Positions 55,714 through 64,000 of a stretch of 64,000 nucleotides of DNA are shown here, piece by piece. The notes below the pieces were generated by a model, which did not search any database, was not told the origin of the DNA, and saw nothing but the letters and a program-made list of their open reading frames with translations. Made by a program: the position numbers and the translations under genes. Each line of letters opens with the position of its first letter. Within the stretch, counting starts at the first letter, position 1. Source of the stretch: Dyadobacter sp. 3J3 (GTDB taxonomy: Bacteria; Bacteroidota; Bacteroidia; Cytophagales; Spirosomataceae); contig NZ_VTOL01000002.1 in NCBI RefSeq assembly GCF_009801115.1, forward strand, positions 434,001-498,000, read 5' to 3'.

Positions 55714-57726
55714 ATGGGATCAGATACAAAGGAAATTGAACAGCTAGGCATTAATACGGCTAGACTTTTGTCCGTAGATGCAGTACAAAAAGCGAATTCA
55801 GGTCACCCTGGAATGCCGATGGGCGCAGCGCCAATGGCACACGTATTATGGGCACATTACATGCATTACAATCCCAAAAACCCTGACTGGGCAAATCGAG
55901 ACCGGTTCATATTATCAGCAGGACACGGCTGTATGCTACAATACAGCTACTTACATCTTACGGGCTACGATCTTTCGCTCGACGATCTTAAAAATTTCAG
56001 ACAACTTAATAGTAAAACCGCCGGCCACCCTGAATACGGACTGGCTCCCGGAATTGACGTTACCACGGGTCCCTTGGGACAAGGTTTTGCAAACGGCGTA
56101 GGATTTGCGATCGCGCAAAAACATCTTGCTGCCCGTTACAACAAACCGGGTTATGAAATTTTCGATTATAATGTTTACGCCATTTGCAGTGATGGTGATA
56201 TGATGGAAGGTGTAACTTCCGAAGCGGCTTCTCTGGCAGGTCACCTGGAACTAGGAAATATGATCTATTTGTATGATGACAATCATATTTCTATTGAAGG
56301 AGCTACCGATATTGCTTTTACAGAAGATGTAGGAAAACGTTTTGAAGCATATAACTGGCACGTACAATCTGTTGAAGACGGGAATGATGTTGATGCCTTA
56401 GTGATTGCAGTCAGAAATGCAAAAGCAGAAAAAAATCGCCCGTCACTTATTAGAGTCCGTACACAAATTGCTTACGGAAGTCCTAATAAAGTAAATACTG
56501 CCGGTTCCCACGGGTCGCCTCTTGGACCAGATGAAGTAAAACTGGTTAAAGAATTCTTCGGTTTTGATCCTGCACAATTCTTCGCAATTCCTGACGAAGT
56601 AGCTGCTTATTACAAAGAAGTTGGTGAAAAAGGGACTGAACTGGAAAAGAAATGGGATACCCTTTTCAGCGAATACAAAGAGAAATTCCCCGAACTTGCC
56701 GCTGAATACGAATTGGCAAAAACAGGAGAATTGCCAAAAGGCTGGAAAGATAATTTGCCGGTTTTTGAAGTTTCCGACAAAAAAATGGCAACCCGCCAGG
56801 CTTCCGGAAAAGTGTTGAACGCTATCGCAGCAAGTCTTCCAAACTTTATTGGCGGTGCAGCCGATTTGGCTCCGTCAACAGATACTAATCTGAAAGAATT
56901 TGATTCTTTCACCCCTGAAAAAAGAGACGGTCGTAATTTCCATTTCGGCATCAGGGAGCACGCAATGGGCTCAGCATTGAATGGAATGGCTTTGACAAAA
57001 GGTGTTATTCCTTTCGGTGCAACTTTCCTTATGTTCTCCGAATATATGCGCCCTCCAATCCGTCTGGCTGCTATTATGAAGATCAGACCGATTTTTGTTT
57101 ATACGCATGATAGTATCGGACTTGGAGAAGATGGCACGACGCACCAGCCGGTTGAACAATTAATTTCCCTGCGTTCCATTCCAAATATTACGGTAATTCG
57201 CCCTGCGGATGCTAATGAAACGTCTGAGGCATGGAGAGTTGCACTGGAACATAAAGACGGACCAGTAGTACTCGTTTTCACTCGTCAGGGACTGACAATT
57301 CTGGATCAGACAAAATATGGCAAGGCTACACAGTTAGAAAAAGGAGCATACATCCTTTCTGATTCAGACACAACTCCGGAAGTGATTTTGATAGCAACAG
57401 GTTCCGAAGTTGAACTGATTATATCGGCGCAGGCAAAACTTAAAGAACAAGGAATTGCGGCGCGTGTAGTGAGTATGCCATCGTGGGAATTATTTGAAAA
57501 ACAGGATGATGCGTACAAAGAAGAGGTTTTCCCTAAGGCGATCAGAAAACGTCTCGCGGTTGAAACCGGCTCGCCTTTGGGTTGGCACAAATACGTTACA
57601 GACGAAGGTGATATCATTGCCATGCATACTTTTGGCGAATCGGCACCTGCGGAAGAATTGTATAAAGTTTTCGGATTTACGATTGATAATGTAATTAATA
57701 AGGCGAAAGCTTTGTTAGGTAAATAG
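55714..57726 (+). CDS. tkt: Transketolase
   Basis: The 670-residue protein has the thiamine diphosphate motif [19 protein letters not shown] with the downstream Asn in DDNHISIEG, the substrate-binding SGHPGMPMG at the start and the pyrimidine-binding [18 protein letters not shown]. It moves two-carbon units in the non-oxidative pentose phosphate pathway. The length is standard. A terminator follows, so it is probably separate from the tal operon, which starts 84 bases later on the same strand. Confidence 0.97.
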   Translation: MGSDTKEIEQLGINTARLLSVDAVQKANSGHPGMPMGAAPMAHVLWAHYMHYNPKNPDWANRDRFILSAGHGCMLQYSYLHLTGYDLSLDDLKNFRQLNSKTAGHPEYGLAPGIDVTTGPLGQGFANGVGFAIAQKHLAARYNKPGYEIFDYNVYAICSDGDMMEGVTSEAASLAGHLELGNMIYLYDDNHISIEGATDIAFTEDVGKRFEAYNWHVQSVEDGNDVDALVIAVRNAKAEKNRPSLIRVRTQIAYGSPNKVNTAGSHGSPLGPDEVKLVKEFFGFDPAQFFAIPDEVAAYYKEVGEKGTELEKKWDTLFSEYKEKFPELAAEYELAKTGELPKGWKDNLPVFEVSDKKMATRQASGKVLNAIAASLPNFIGGAADLAPSTDTNLKEFDSFTPEKRDGRNFHFGIREHAMGSALNGMALTKGVIPFGATFLMFSEYMRPPIRLAAIMKIRPIFVYTHDSIGLGEDGTTHQPVEQLISLRSIPNITVIRPADANETSEAWRVALEHKDGPVVLVFTRQGLTILDQTKYGKATQLEKGAYILSDSDTTPEVILIATGSEVELIISAQAKLKEQGIAARVVSMPSWELFEKQDDAYKEEVFPKAIRKRLAVETGSPLGWHKYVTDEGDIIAMHTFGESAPAEELYKVFGFTIDNVINKAKALLGK

Positions 57727-57735
57727 GCTAAAACA

Positions 57736-57766
57736 TCAAAAACAGCCAAAATTTGGCTGTTTTTGA
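57736..57766 (+). terminator. Terminator after tkt
   Basis: A 31-base near-symmetric palindrome with arms of 15 bases (AAAAACAGCC core and GGCTGTTTTT) and T-rich end, 10 bases after the stop. Confidence 0.85.
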
Positions 57767-57810
57767 TTATAATTAAACAGTAAATTTAATAATTCACAAA
57801 AAAGTTGGTT

Positions 57811-58911
57811 ATGGCTACTAATAAAGTAAAACAAATACACGACTTCGGTCAAAGCATCTGGCTGGATTTTATTGATCGTAAGATTATTTTTTCAGGTGAT
57901 TTGAAAAAACTGGTTGAAGAAGATGGCGTGAGGGGTGTTACTTCCAATCCTGCAATTTTCGAAAAAGCCATTAGCAGCAGCTCTGACTATGATGCAGATA
58001 TCAGTGAATTATCAAAAGGCGATAAAACAAATGAAGAAATTTTCTTCGGTCTTGCCGTTGCAGATATTAAGCTGGCTTGCGATTTGTTGAGACCGGTTTA
58101 TGACGAAGAAGTAGTTGGTGCCGACGGATATGTTAGTCTTGAAGTTTCTCCATTCCTTGCCCTTGATACAGACGGAACGATCAAACAAGCGCTTGAACTT
58201 TGGAAAAAAGTTGATAAAGCGAATGTAATGATCAAAATTCCAGGAACTGAGCCAGGTCTTGCAGCTATCAAAAAAACAATCAGTGAAGGATTGAATATCA
58301 ATGTAACGTTGCTTTTTGGACTTGACCGTTACGAAGCAGTTACGGAGGCTTACATTTCTGGTTTGGAAGAAAGAGCTGCCAAAGGATTGCCAGTTAAAAA
58401 TATTTCATCTGTTGCAAGTTTCTTCCTTAGCCGTATCGATGTTTTGGTTGATCCTCTTTTGGATGAAAAAGGCCTTGGTGAATTGAAAGGTGAAGTAGCC
58501 ATTGCTTCCGCTAAAAAAGCATACGAAATTTACAAAAGAGTATTCAGCACAGAGCGTTGGAAAAAACTCGCTGATTTAGGTGCTGTTCCTCAGCGTTTGC
58601 TTTGGGCTAGCACAAGCAGCAAAAATCCTGCGTTCAAGGATACAAAATATGTAGAAGCGCTTATTGGTCCTGATACTGTTGATACCATTCCATTGGAAAC
58701 ACTGGAAGCATACCGCGACCATGGCGATCCTGCAAGCCGTCTTGAAGATGACCTTGATACCGCAACTGAGATCATGGAAAAAATCAAAGTTGCCGGTATT
58801 GATATTGATGCCATTACAAAACAGCTGGAAGAAGAAGGAATTGATAAATTCAATAAGCCGTTCCAAAAATTATTGGAAGCCATTGAACAAGAAAAATCGA
58901 AACTCAGCTAA
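57811..58911 (+). CDS. tal: Transaldolase
   Basis: The ATG at 57811 (MATNKVKQIHDFGQ) is preferred over TTG at 57805, giving 366 residues. The Schiff-base lysine is K142 in VMIKIPGTEPG, with the family motifs GVTSNPAIFEKAI and NVTLLFGLDRY. It exchanges three-carbon units between sedoheptulose-7-phosphate and glyceraldehyde-3-phosphate. It is the first gene of an apparent operon; the HAD gene starts 10 bases after its stop. Confidence 0.95.
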   Translation: MATNKVKQIHDFGQSIWLDFIDRKIIFSGDLKKLVEEDGVRGVTSNPAIFEKAISSSSDYDADISELSKGDKTNEEIFFGLAVADIKLACDLLRPVYDEEVVGADGYVSLEVSPFLALDTDGTIKQALELWKKVDKANVMIKIPGTEPGLAAIKKTISEGLNINVTLLFGLDRYEAVTEAYISGLEERAAKGLPVKNISSVASFFLSRIDVLVDPLLDEKGLGELKGEVAIASAKKAYEIYKRVFSTERWKKLADLGAVPQRLLWASTSSKNPAFKDTKYVEALIGPDTVDTIPLETLEAYRDHGDPASRLEDDLDTATEIMEKIKVAGIDIDAITKQLEEEGIDKFNKPFQKLLEAIEQEKSKLS

Positions 58912-58921
58912 ATTGTAAGCA

Positions 58922-59551
58922 ATGGAAAGAACTGATCTTAAAATACTGTTTTTTGATATCGGTGGCGTGCTCCTCAGCAATGGCTGGGGGCACGAATCCC
59001 GCAAAATGGCAGCAGAAAAATTCGGGTTGGATTACGACGAAGTGAATGTGCTGCATAATTTCATTTTCAATGTATATGAAATTGGCAGTATTGCCCTTGA
59101 CGAATATCTTGACACGGTAATTTTCAATCATCCCCGCGATTTTGCCCGCGAAGATTTCAAAGCATTTATCTATGCGCAATCTGTCGAATTGCCTGAGATG
59201 CTTCAATGGCTTAAAGATTGGAAAAAAGACTGCGGTTTCCGTATTATCTCCATCAATAATGAAGGAAAAGAATTAAACGACTATCGTGTTCGTAAATTTA
59301 AATTACATCAGTGTTTTGATGCGTTTATTTCTTCCTGCGAAGTTAAAATCCGCAAACCTGATCCTGGAATTTTTAATATTGCAATGGGTATTGCCCAGGC
59401 AACTCCACAGCAATGCGTCTACTTCGACGACAGGGTCATGTTTACCACCACGGCCCAGAAGTTAGGAATACGCGCCTTTCATCATACTAGTTTCGAATCC
59501 ACGAAAACAATTCTTGAAGGTCTTAAAAAAGAAACATTTCCACAATCATGA
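58922..59551 (+). CDS. HAD-superfamily phosphatase in the pentose phosphate operon
   Basis: The 209-residue HAD protein has nucleophile D12 in FFDIGGVLL (DxG form, as in YihX-like sugar phosphatases), a lysine in VKIRKPDPGIF and motif IV acid pair in VYFDDR. It is 10 bases after tal and overlaps gnd by ATGA. The position suggests it dephosphorylates a side product or a sugar phosphate of the pathway, but the substrate is not visible in the sequence. Typical Pgl genes are not in the operon; this protein is not a lactonase. Confidence 0.88.
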   Translation: MERTDLKILFFDIGGVLLSNGWGHESRKMAAEKFGLDYDEVNVLHNFIFNVYEIGSIALDEYLDTVIFNHPRDFAREDFKAFIYAQSVELPEMLQWLKDWKKDCGFRIISINNEGKELNDYRVRKFKLHQCFDAFISSCEVKIRKPDPGIFNIAMGIAQATPQQCVYFDDRVMFTTTAQKLGIRAFHHTSFESTKTILEGLKKETFPQS

Positions 59552-60972
59552 GTGATCAGCAAAAATATAATTTTGGTATGATTGGCCTTGGTACAATGGG
59601 CCGTAACCTACTTCTTAATATCGGCGACCACGGCTTTGCCGGCGCAGGATATGATAAAGATGCAACGAAGGGAGCCCTACTTGAAGAAGAAGGGAAAGAT
59701 ATTAAAGTAAAGGGATTCAGTGATATCAAGGAATTCATAGCAAGCCTGACCACGCCACGCGCCGTTATGATGCTGGTTCCGGCAGGAAAAATAGTGGACA
59801 GCGTCATTGAAGAATTGCTTCCATTGCTTGATAAAGGAGATATTTTGATCGACGGAGGAAACTCTCATTTTATTGATACAAACCGCAGAGTAGACTATCT
59901 TGAAAATCAGGGTTATCACTTTTTCGGTATGGGCGTTTCAGGCGGAGAAGAAGGAGCGCGTCGTGGGCCAAGTATGATGCCAGGTGGTGACAAAGACGCT
60001 TACAATGTAATGAAGCCAATTTTGGAAGCCATTGCAGCAAAAGTTGATGGCGCACCTTGTGTCACGTATATCGGACAAGGTTCAGCTGGTCATTTTGTGA
60101 AAATGGTTCACAATGGCATTGAATACGGTTTAATGCAATTGATTTCAGAAACTTACGAAATCCTTAAAACGGGATTGAAGTTGGATAATGAAGCGATTGG
60201 CAACATTTTCGTAAAATGGAACGAAGGCAGATTGCAGTCTTTTCTGATCGATATTACAACTGACATCTTTAAATATAAAGCACCCGGAACGGATCATTTG
60301 TTGCTGGATGATATAAAAGACGAAGCCAGAGCAAAAGGAACCGGAAAATGGACTTCCCAAGCTGCAATGGATTTGCAATCACCAATTCCGACGATCGATA
60401 CAGCCGTTGCAATGCGTGATTTGTCCAAATATAAAGCACTTCGTGAGCAAGCGGCAACTTTATATAGCACTTCTGAAACTGAAAAACTGGATGTGGATCA
60501 GGAGAAATTTCTGGCCGAACTGGAAGAGGCATTTTATTTTGCAATGATTGTAACGTATGCACAAGGAATGCAAATGCTTTCCAATGCTTCTGCGGAATAT
60601 AACTATGGTCTGAATCTGTCTGAAATTGCGAAAATCTGGCGCGGTGGTTGTATCATCCGCTCTACTTTTTTGAATGATATTTACAATGCTTACGAAGAAA
60701 ATAAAGAATTAGCCCATTTGCTGCTTGACAGCGCTGTTGCAAAAACGGTCAATGAGACAACTTCCGGAGCACGATCTGTAATTTCCACCGCGATAGCCAG
60801 TGGCATTGCTGTTCCCGCTTTTGCGGCTACGCTGAGTTATTTTGATGCTTTCCGCAGCAAGAGAATGCCTTCAAACCTGATTCAGGCACAGCGGGATTTC
60901 TTTGGCGCGCATACCTACGAACTAATTGGAAAAGAAGGTGTTTTCCATACACAATGGGTACCAAAAAACTAA
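59548..60972 (+). CDS. gnd: 6-phosphogluconate dehydrogenase, decarboxylating
   Basis: The 474-residue enzyme has the dinucleotide fold GLGTMGRNLLLNIG, the IDGGNSHFIDTNRR and GMGVSGGEEGARRGPSMMPGG signatures and the catalytic Lys-His region in HFVKMVHNGIEYG. It converts 6-phosphogluconate to ribulose-5-phosphate and reduces NADP. Size is as usual. It starts inside the last codons of the HAD gene (ATGA) and is followed after 38 bases by zwf. Confidence 0.97.
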   Translation: MSDQQKYNFGMIGLGTMGRNLLLNIGDHGFAGAGYDKDATKGALLEEEGKDIKVKGFSDIKEFIASLTTPRAVMMLVPAGKIVDSVIEELLPLLDKGDILIDGGNSHFIDTNRRVDYLENQGYHFFGMGVSGGEEGARRGPSMMPGGDKDAYNVMKPILEAIAAKVDGAPCVTYIGQGSAGHFVKMVHNGIEYGLMQLISETYEILKTGLKLDNEAIGNIFVKWNEGRLQSFLIDITTDIFKYKAPGTDHLLLDDIKDEARAKGTGKWTSQAAMDLQSPIPTIDTAVAMRDLSKYKALREQAATLYSTSETEKLDVDQEKFLAELEEAFYFAMIVTYAQGMQMLSNASAEYNYGLNLSEIAKIWRGGCIIRSTFLNDIYNAYEENKELAHLLLDSAVAKTVNETTSGARSVISTAIASGIAVPAFAATLSYFDAFRSKRMPSNLIQAQRDFFGAHTYELIGKEGVFHTQWVPKN

Positions 60973-61010
60973 CCGGAAATTTCAAATTAGTCCGTTAAAC
61001 CAACGACATC

Positions 61011-62525
61011 ATGTATTCAACTATTAAATCACAGCCGACCATCTTTATTATTTTTGGCGGTACCGGTGACCTGAATTCACGAAAACTGGCCCCAGCTTTA
61101 TATAATCTATACCTGGAAGGTTGGTTACCAGATCAATTCTCTATCATAGGGACTGGCCGTACTCCGCTGTCTGATGAAGATTTTAAAGGAAAATTGCTTG
61201 AAGGAATTAATTCTTTTTCAAGAAGTGGAAAAGTAAAAGATGATAAATGGGCAGATTTCTCCCAACATCTTCATTACCAGGTTTCTGATATCAACAATCA
61301 CGAAACGTATAAGGAATTTGGTTCAAGAATTGCGGCACATAATAAAGAATGGGGAACCGAGGCGAACGTAATTTATTACCTGGCTGTTTCTCCAAATTTC
61401 TTCCCGATTATTGCTGAAAATATTTCTAAAAGTAAACTGGCCGACGATCCTGAAAAAACCAGAATTGTAATTGAAAAACCATTTGGCCACGATCTTGAAT
61501 CAGCGGTTTCATTGAACAAATTGCTTTCTGGTATTTTTGATGAAAAGCAGATTTATCGTATAGACCATTATTTGGGAAAACAAACGGTTCAGAATATCAT
61601 GGCTTTCCGTTTCGCAAACGCGATTCTCGAACCGATCTGGAACCGGAATTATATTGAGCACGTACAGATTTCTGTGACAGAACAATTAGGCGTTGAAGAA
61701 CGCGGTGATTATTACGATGGCTCAGGAGCTATGCGTGATATGATCCAGAATCACTTGCTGCAATTGCTTTGTCTGGTGGCCATGGAATCACCGGTAAGTT
61801 TTGATGCAGACGAAATCCGTAACAGGAAAGTGGATGTATTGAAAGCTATGCGGAAATTCACAGCGGAAGATGTGCGTTTATCAGCTGTTCGCGGACAATA
61901 TGGAAGCGGATGGATGAAAGGAAAGGAAGTGCCTGGATACCGCGAAGAACCGAATGTTGACAAGGAATCAAACACTGAAACTTTTGCAGCAATCAAGTTT
62001 CATGTTGACAACTGGCGCTGGCAGGGTGTTCCTTTTTACGTTCGTACCGGAAAAAGATTGCATCAGTCTGCTTCTGTTATTACGATTCAGTTTAAGGACG
62101 TTCCTCACATGGTTTTCCCAAAAGAGGCGAACGAAAGCTGGCAGCAAAACCGCCTCATTATCAGCATTCAGCCTGAAATGAGCATTCGTTTACAAGTTCA
62201 GGCAAAACGTCCGGGGTTGGATATGTACCTGAATGCCGTTGATATGGTTTTTGATTATAAGGGAACGTACACAACAGAAGCACCGGAAGCTTACGAAACT
62301 TTGCTTTTGGATACTATGCTGGGTGACCAGACACTGTTCATGCGCGGTGACCAGGTAGAGACAGCCTGGGAACTGATCATGCCAATTTTGAATGCCTGGC
62401 AAGGAAGAAAAAGTCTTAATTTTCCTAATTATTCAGCTGATTCATGGGGACCTGAAATCGCGGAAGCACTTATCGCAAGAGATGGATTCCACTGGTTTAC
62501 ATTACCTATCAAAAGCAAAAAATAA
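61011..62525 (+). CDS. zwf: Glucose-6-phosphate 1-dehydrogenase
   Basis: The 504-residue protein has the NADP fold [15 protein letters not shown], the IEKPFGHD motif and the active-site [13 protein letters not shown], with the typical C-terminal domain. It makes 6-phosphogluconolactone and NADPH at the entry to the oxidative branch. It is the last gene of the operon and has a strong terminator. Its lactone product needs Pgl or slow spontaneous hydrolysis; no pgl is in the window. Confidence 0.97.
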   Translation: MYSTIKSQPTIFIIFGGTGDLNSRKLAPALYNLYLEGWLPDQFSIIGTGRTPLSDEDFKGKLLEGINSFSRSGKVKDDKWADFSQHLHYQVSDINNHETYKEFGSRIAAHNKEWGTEANVIYYLAVSPNFFPIIAENISKSKLADDPEKTRIVIEKPFGHDLESAVSLNKLLSGIFDEKQIYRIDHYLGKQTVQNIMAFRFANAILEPIWNRNYIEHVQISVTEQLGVEERGDYYDGSGAMRDMIQNHLLQLLCLVAMESPVSFDADEIRNRKVDVLKAMRKFTAEDVRLSAVRGQYGSGWMKGKEVPGYREEPNVDKESNTETFAAIKFHVDNWRWQGVPFYVRTGKRLHQSASVITIQFKDVPHMVFPKEANESWQQNRLIISIQPEMSIRLQVQAKRPGLDMYLNAVDMVFDYKGTYTTEAPEAYETLLLDTMLGDQTLFMRGDQVETAWELIMPILNAWQGRKSLNFPNYSADSWGPEIAEALIARDGFHWFTLPIKSKK

Positions 62526-62546
62526 GAGAATTTCGCATTGAAATTA

Positions 62547-62582
62547 AATAGGGGAAAGCTGAAATCAGCTCTCCCCTATTTT
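62547..62582 (+). terminator. Terminator after zwf
   Basis: Arms AATAGGGG-A-A-AGCTGA (62547-62562) and TCAGCTCTCCCCTATT (62565-62580) with one internal mismatch and T-rich tail, 22 bases after the stop. Confidence 0.92.
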
Positions 62583-62615
62583 TATATTGATTGAAAAGAA
62601 AATAACATAAATCAC

Positions 62616-63257
62616 TTATTCAGCGCATCTGTTTTGATGATGAGAAATTGCTATCCTGCCCCTCGATTCTTTTCGTTTTAATCTTTCGAGATTTTTCTTT
62701 TTCCCAAATTCAAGCAGCTTTTGCCCGTAATCTGTTTTAAAGAAATGTGATTCCAAAAGACAAATTGTGGCTTTTCTCCAATGACTGCTATCAATTTTAC
62801 ATCCTGTTTTCCTTTCAACTTCTTCATGCATAAGCATATCACGGGCCGAAAATTGTTCAGTCCCGAAATGATAAAGATCCGCATCACACATGATCTGCTG
62901 CAACAGATTTTCTGGTTTCTGAGGCATTACAGTTGCCATAATACATTTTTTCACTTCCAGAATTAGCGATTCTTCAACTCCCATTTTTAAAAGAAAACTG
63001 CCTGCCAAATCTGCTCCTCGCTGCTCATGCCCACACGGTTCGCCGGTATAATAACCCGTATCATGAAACCAGGATGCGGCTGTAAGAATAAACGTTTCTT
63101 GATCGTCAAGTCCGTAGTGACGGGCCATTTTTGTAGCATGCATCACCACATCCCTCGTATGAGCAAAGTTGTGGAATGTAAGGGTTGTATCCTCTTTTGC
63201 ACCAAAAAAATGCCCGATATAATGCTGAACATTTTCAAGAATTTCCGAATACCTCAT
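62616..63257 (-). CDS. HD-domain phosphohydrolase
   Basis: The 213-residue helical protein has the HD metal-binding residues H33 in NFAHTRDVV and H65-D66 in SWFHDTGYY, followed by HEQRGADLAG with another His. HD enzymes hydrolyse phosphate esters, often of nucleotides. It resembles the family of predicted metal-dependent phosphohydrolases. No partner gene is nearby and it converges with zwf. The C-terminal 25 residues are basic. Confidence 0.88.
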   Translation of the reverse strand: MRYSEILENVQHYIGHFFGAKEDTTLTFHNFAHTRDVVMHATKMARHYGLDDQETFILTAASWFHDTGYYTGEPCGHEQRGADLAGSFLLKMGVEESLILEVKKCIMATVMPQKPENLLQQIMCDADLYHFGTEQFSARDMLMHEEVERKTGCKIDSSHWRKATICLLESHFFKTDYGQKLLEFGKKKNLERLKRKESRGRIAISHHQNRCAE

Positions 63258-63514
63258 ATGCTGGAAATAAAAATTGTCACTTTAATCAATTTTGGATGCT
63301 TGATAAATTCTTTCTAACTACAAAACCCGTTCCAAATTACTGATGAATTTCGAATTCATTTGGCATTTACAGATAGAAAACGGACTTTGCGAAAAAAAAT
63401 TTTGAATATTTCCATTTACGGGGTAAAACATTGAAAAATCCTTAAAACACCATAAGAACAATACCACAATCCCTTTTCATCTTATAACATTGAAACAGAA
63501 AAGATTGCATTAAA

Positions 63515-63955
63515 TTAATCTTCTTTCTTTTTACTAATAACTTTTCCTGTTTTGTCAAAAGTTAAATGCATTTCCGATCCTGCGGTTTTCAATTCAACTT
63601 TATACGTTACCACACCTGCATTATCAGTTTTTTTCGGATCATGTATGGTATAACCTTTGTAATCTTTTGTAATCGCAGCGGTCACTTCTTTTGGCAATTG
63701 ATCTGCCTTAATTTCCTGTTTATGTTTTACAACTTTCCCGGTTTTATCCAGCCAAAGTTCGTGATCATCTTTTACGATTTTGAATTCCACTTTGTACATT
63801 CCTGCTTTTTGCTTCCATTCCACTTTTTCGGCTTTGGCATATTGCTGTTTAAATGTATTCAGCACCACCGACGGCACGTCTGTCTCCTTCATATCCTGGC
63901 CAAAACTGGTTGCGGCATAAAACATAATGCACGCTACAAAAATTAACTTTTTCAT
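63515..63955 (-). CDS. Secreted PepSY-like protein with two repeats
   Basis: The 146-residue protein has a signal peptide (MKKLIFVACIMFYAATSFG) and two PepSY-like/DUF2874 repeats: VPSVVLNTFKQQYAKAEKVEW with ELWLDKTGKVVKHK, and LPKEVTAAITKDYKGYTIHD with MHLTFDKTGKVISKK. It is related to the single-repeat protein at 40094-40399. Such proteins are located in the periplasm and may modulate proteases or bind metals. It is near the window edge and its promoter is not resolved. Confidence 0.82.
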   Translation of the reverse strand: MKKLIFVACIMFYAATSFGQDMKETDVPSVVLNTFKQQYAKAEKVEWKQKAGMYKVEFKIVKDDHELWLDKTGKVVKHKQEIKADQLPKEVTAAITKDYKGYTIHDPKKTDNAGVVTYKVELKTAGSEMHLTFDKTGKVISKKKED

Positions 63956-64000
63956 ATTATTTACAATTTAGTTTATATTTTAAGCCGACCACAATGCTCA

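Noticed and set aside
55563..55751. 62-residue minus-strand frame near tkt
   Set aside because: It overlaps the tkt start in antisense and has no family features.
57736..57766. Palindrome after tkt as an operator
   Set aside because: Its T-rich end and place right after the stop fit a terminator better.

Overview
The window is about 40% GC chromosomal DNA from a member of the Bacteroidota, most likely Cytophagales close to Dyadobacter or Spirosoma (inferred from gene content and style, not from a database match). Pointers are a giant secreted subtilase ending in a type IX secretion sorting domain, several Tat-type secreted enzymes (Gfo/Idh/MocA oxidoreductases and a GH5 hydrolase), NIPSNAP, DinB and PepSY-like proteins, sparse Shine-Dalgarno sequences, and promoters of the Bacteroidota form TTTG-N20-TAnnTTTG. 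No rRNA, tRNA, CRISPR array or insertion sequence was found.

Bases 1-16000 are an exopolysaccharide/surface glycan locus. It holds two Wzx-type flippases (the first cut by the window edge), a putative glycosyltransferase between them, three GT2 enzymes on the + strand (two of them tandem paralogues), a GT4 enzyme and an acyltransferase. A compact minus-strand series runs short TolC-like protein, polysaccharide co-polymerase with a decayed BY-kinase domain, membrane GT2, 48-residue membrane protein, O-antigen ligase/polymerase. Upstream lie a stand-alone receiver protein and an initiating sugar-phosphate transferase that carries a pseudo-receiver domain and a Cys-rich insert. A PAS-rich hybrid histidine kinase follows at 16.3-18.7 kb.

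Bases 18700-40400 are mixed housekeeping and accessory genes: DUF4202 protein, divergent PNPOx-like/MocR pair, GH5 hydrolase, thioredoxin-fold fusion, OmpA/PorT-like barrel, an orphan KAS II gene and a TetR gene that each have a near-identical palindrome upstream, a phosphodiesterase, an OmpR/HK two-component system, a run of small unknown proteins, a Tat-type oxidoreductase, an Hsp70/YegD-like chaperone, a GT-C membrane protein and a cytochrome c-PQQ sugar dehydrogenase fusion.

Bases 40600-55300 hold the 1793-residue subtilase, a small barrel protein, DUF488, Dps, a second Tat-type oxidoreductase, DinB, Ku, NIPSNAP, an aldo/keto reductase, a CheY-like receiver and a VapBC-like toxin-antitoxin pair whose PIN toxin is frameshifted.

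Bases 55700-62500 are a pentose phosphate pathway cluster: tkt with its own terminator, then an apparent operon tal-HAD phosphatase-gnd-zwf. The usual lactonase gene (pgl) is not present and a HAD phosphatase overlaps gnd. The window ends with an HD-domain phosphohydrolase and a PepSY-like secreted protein.
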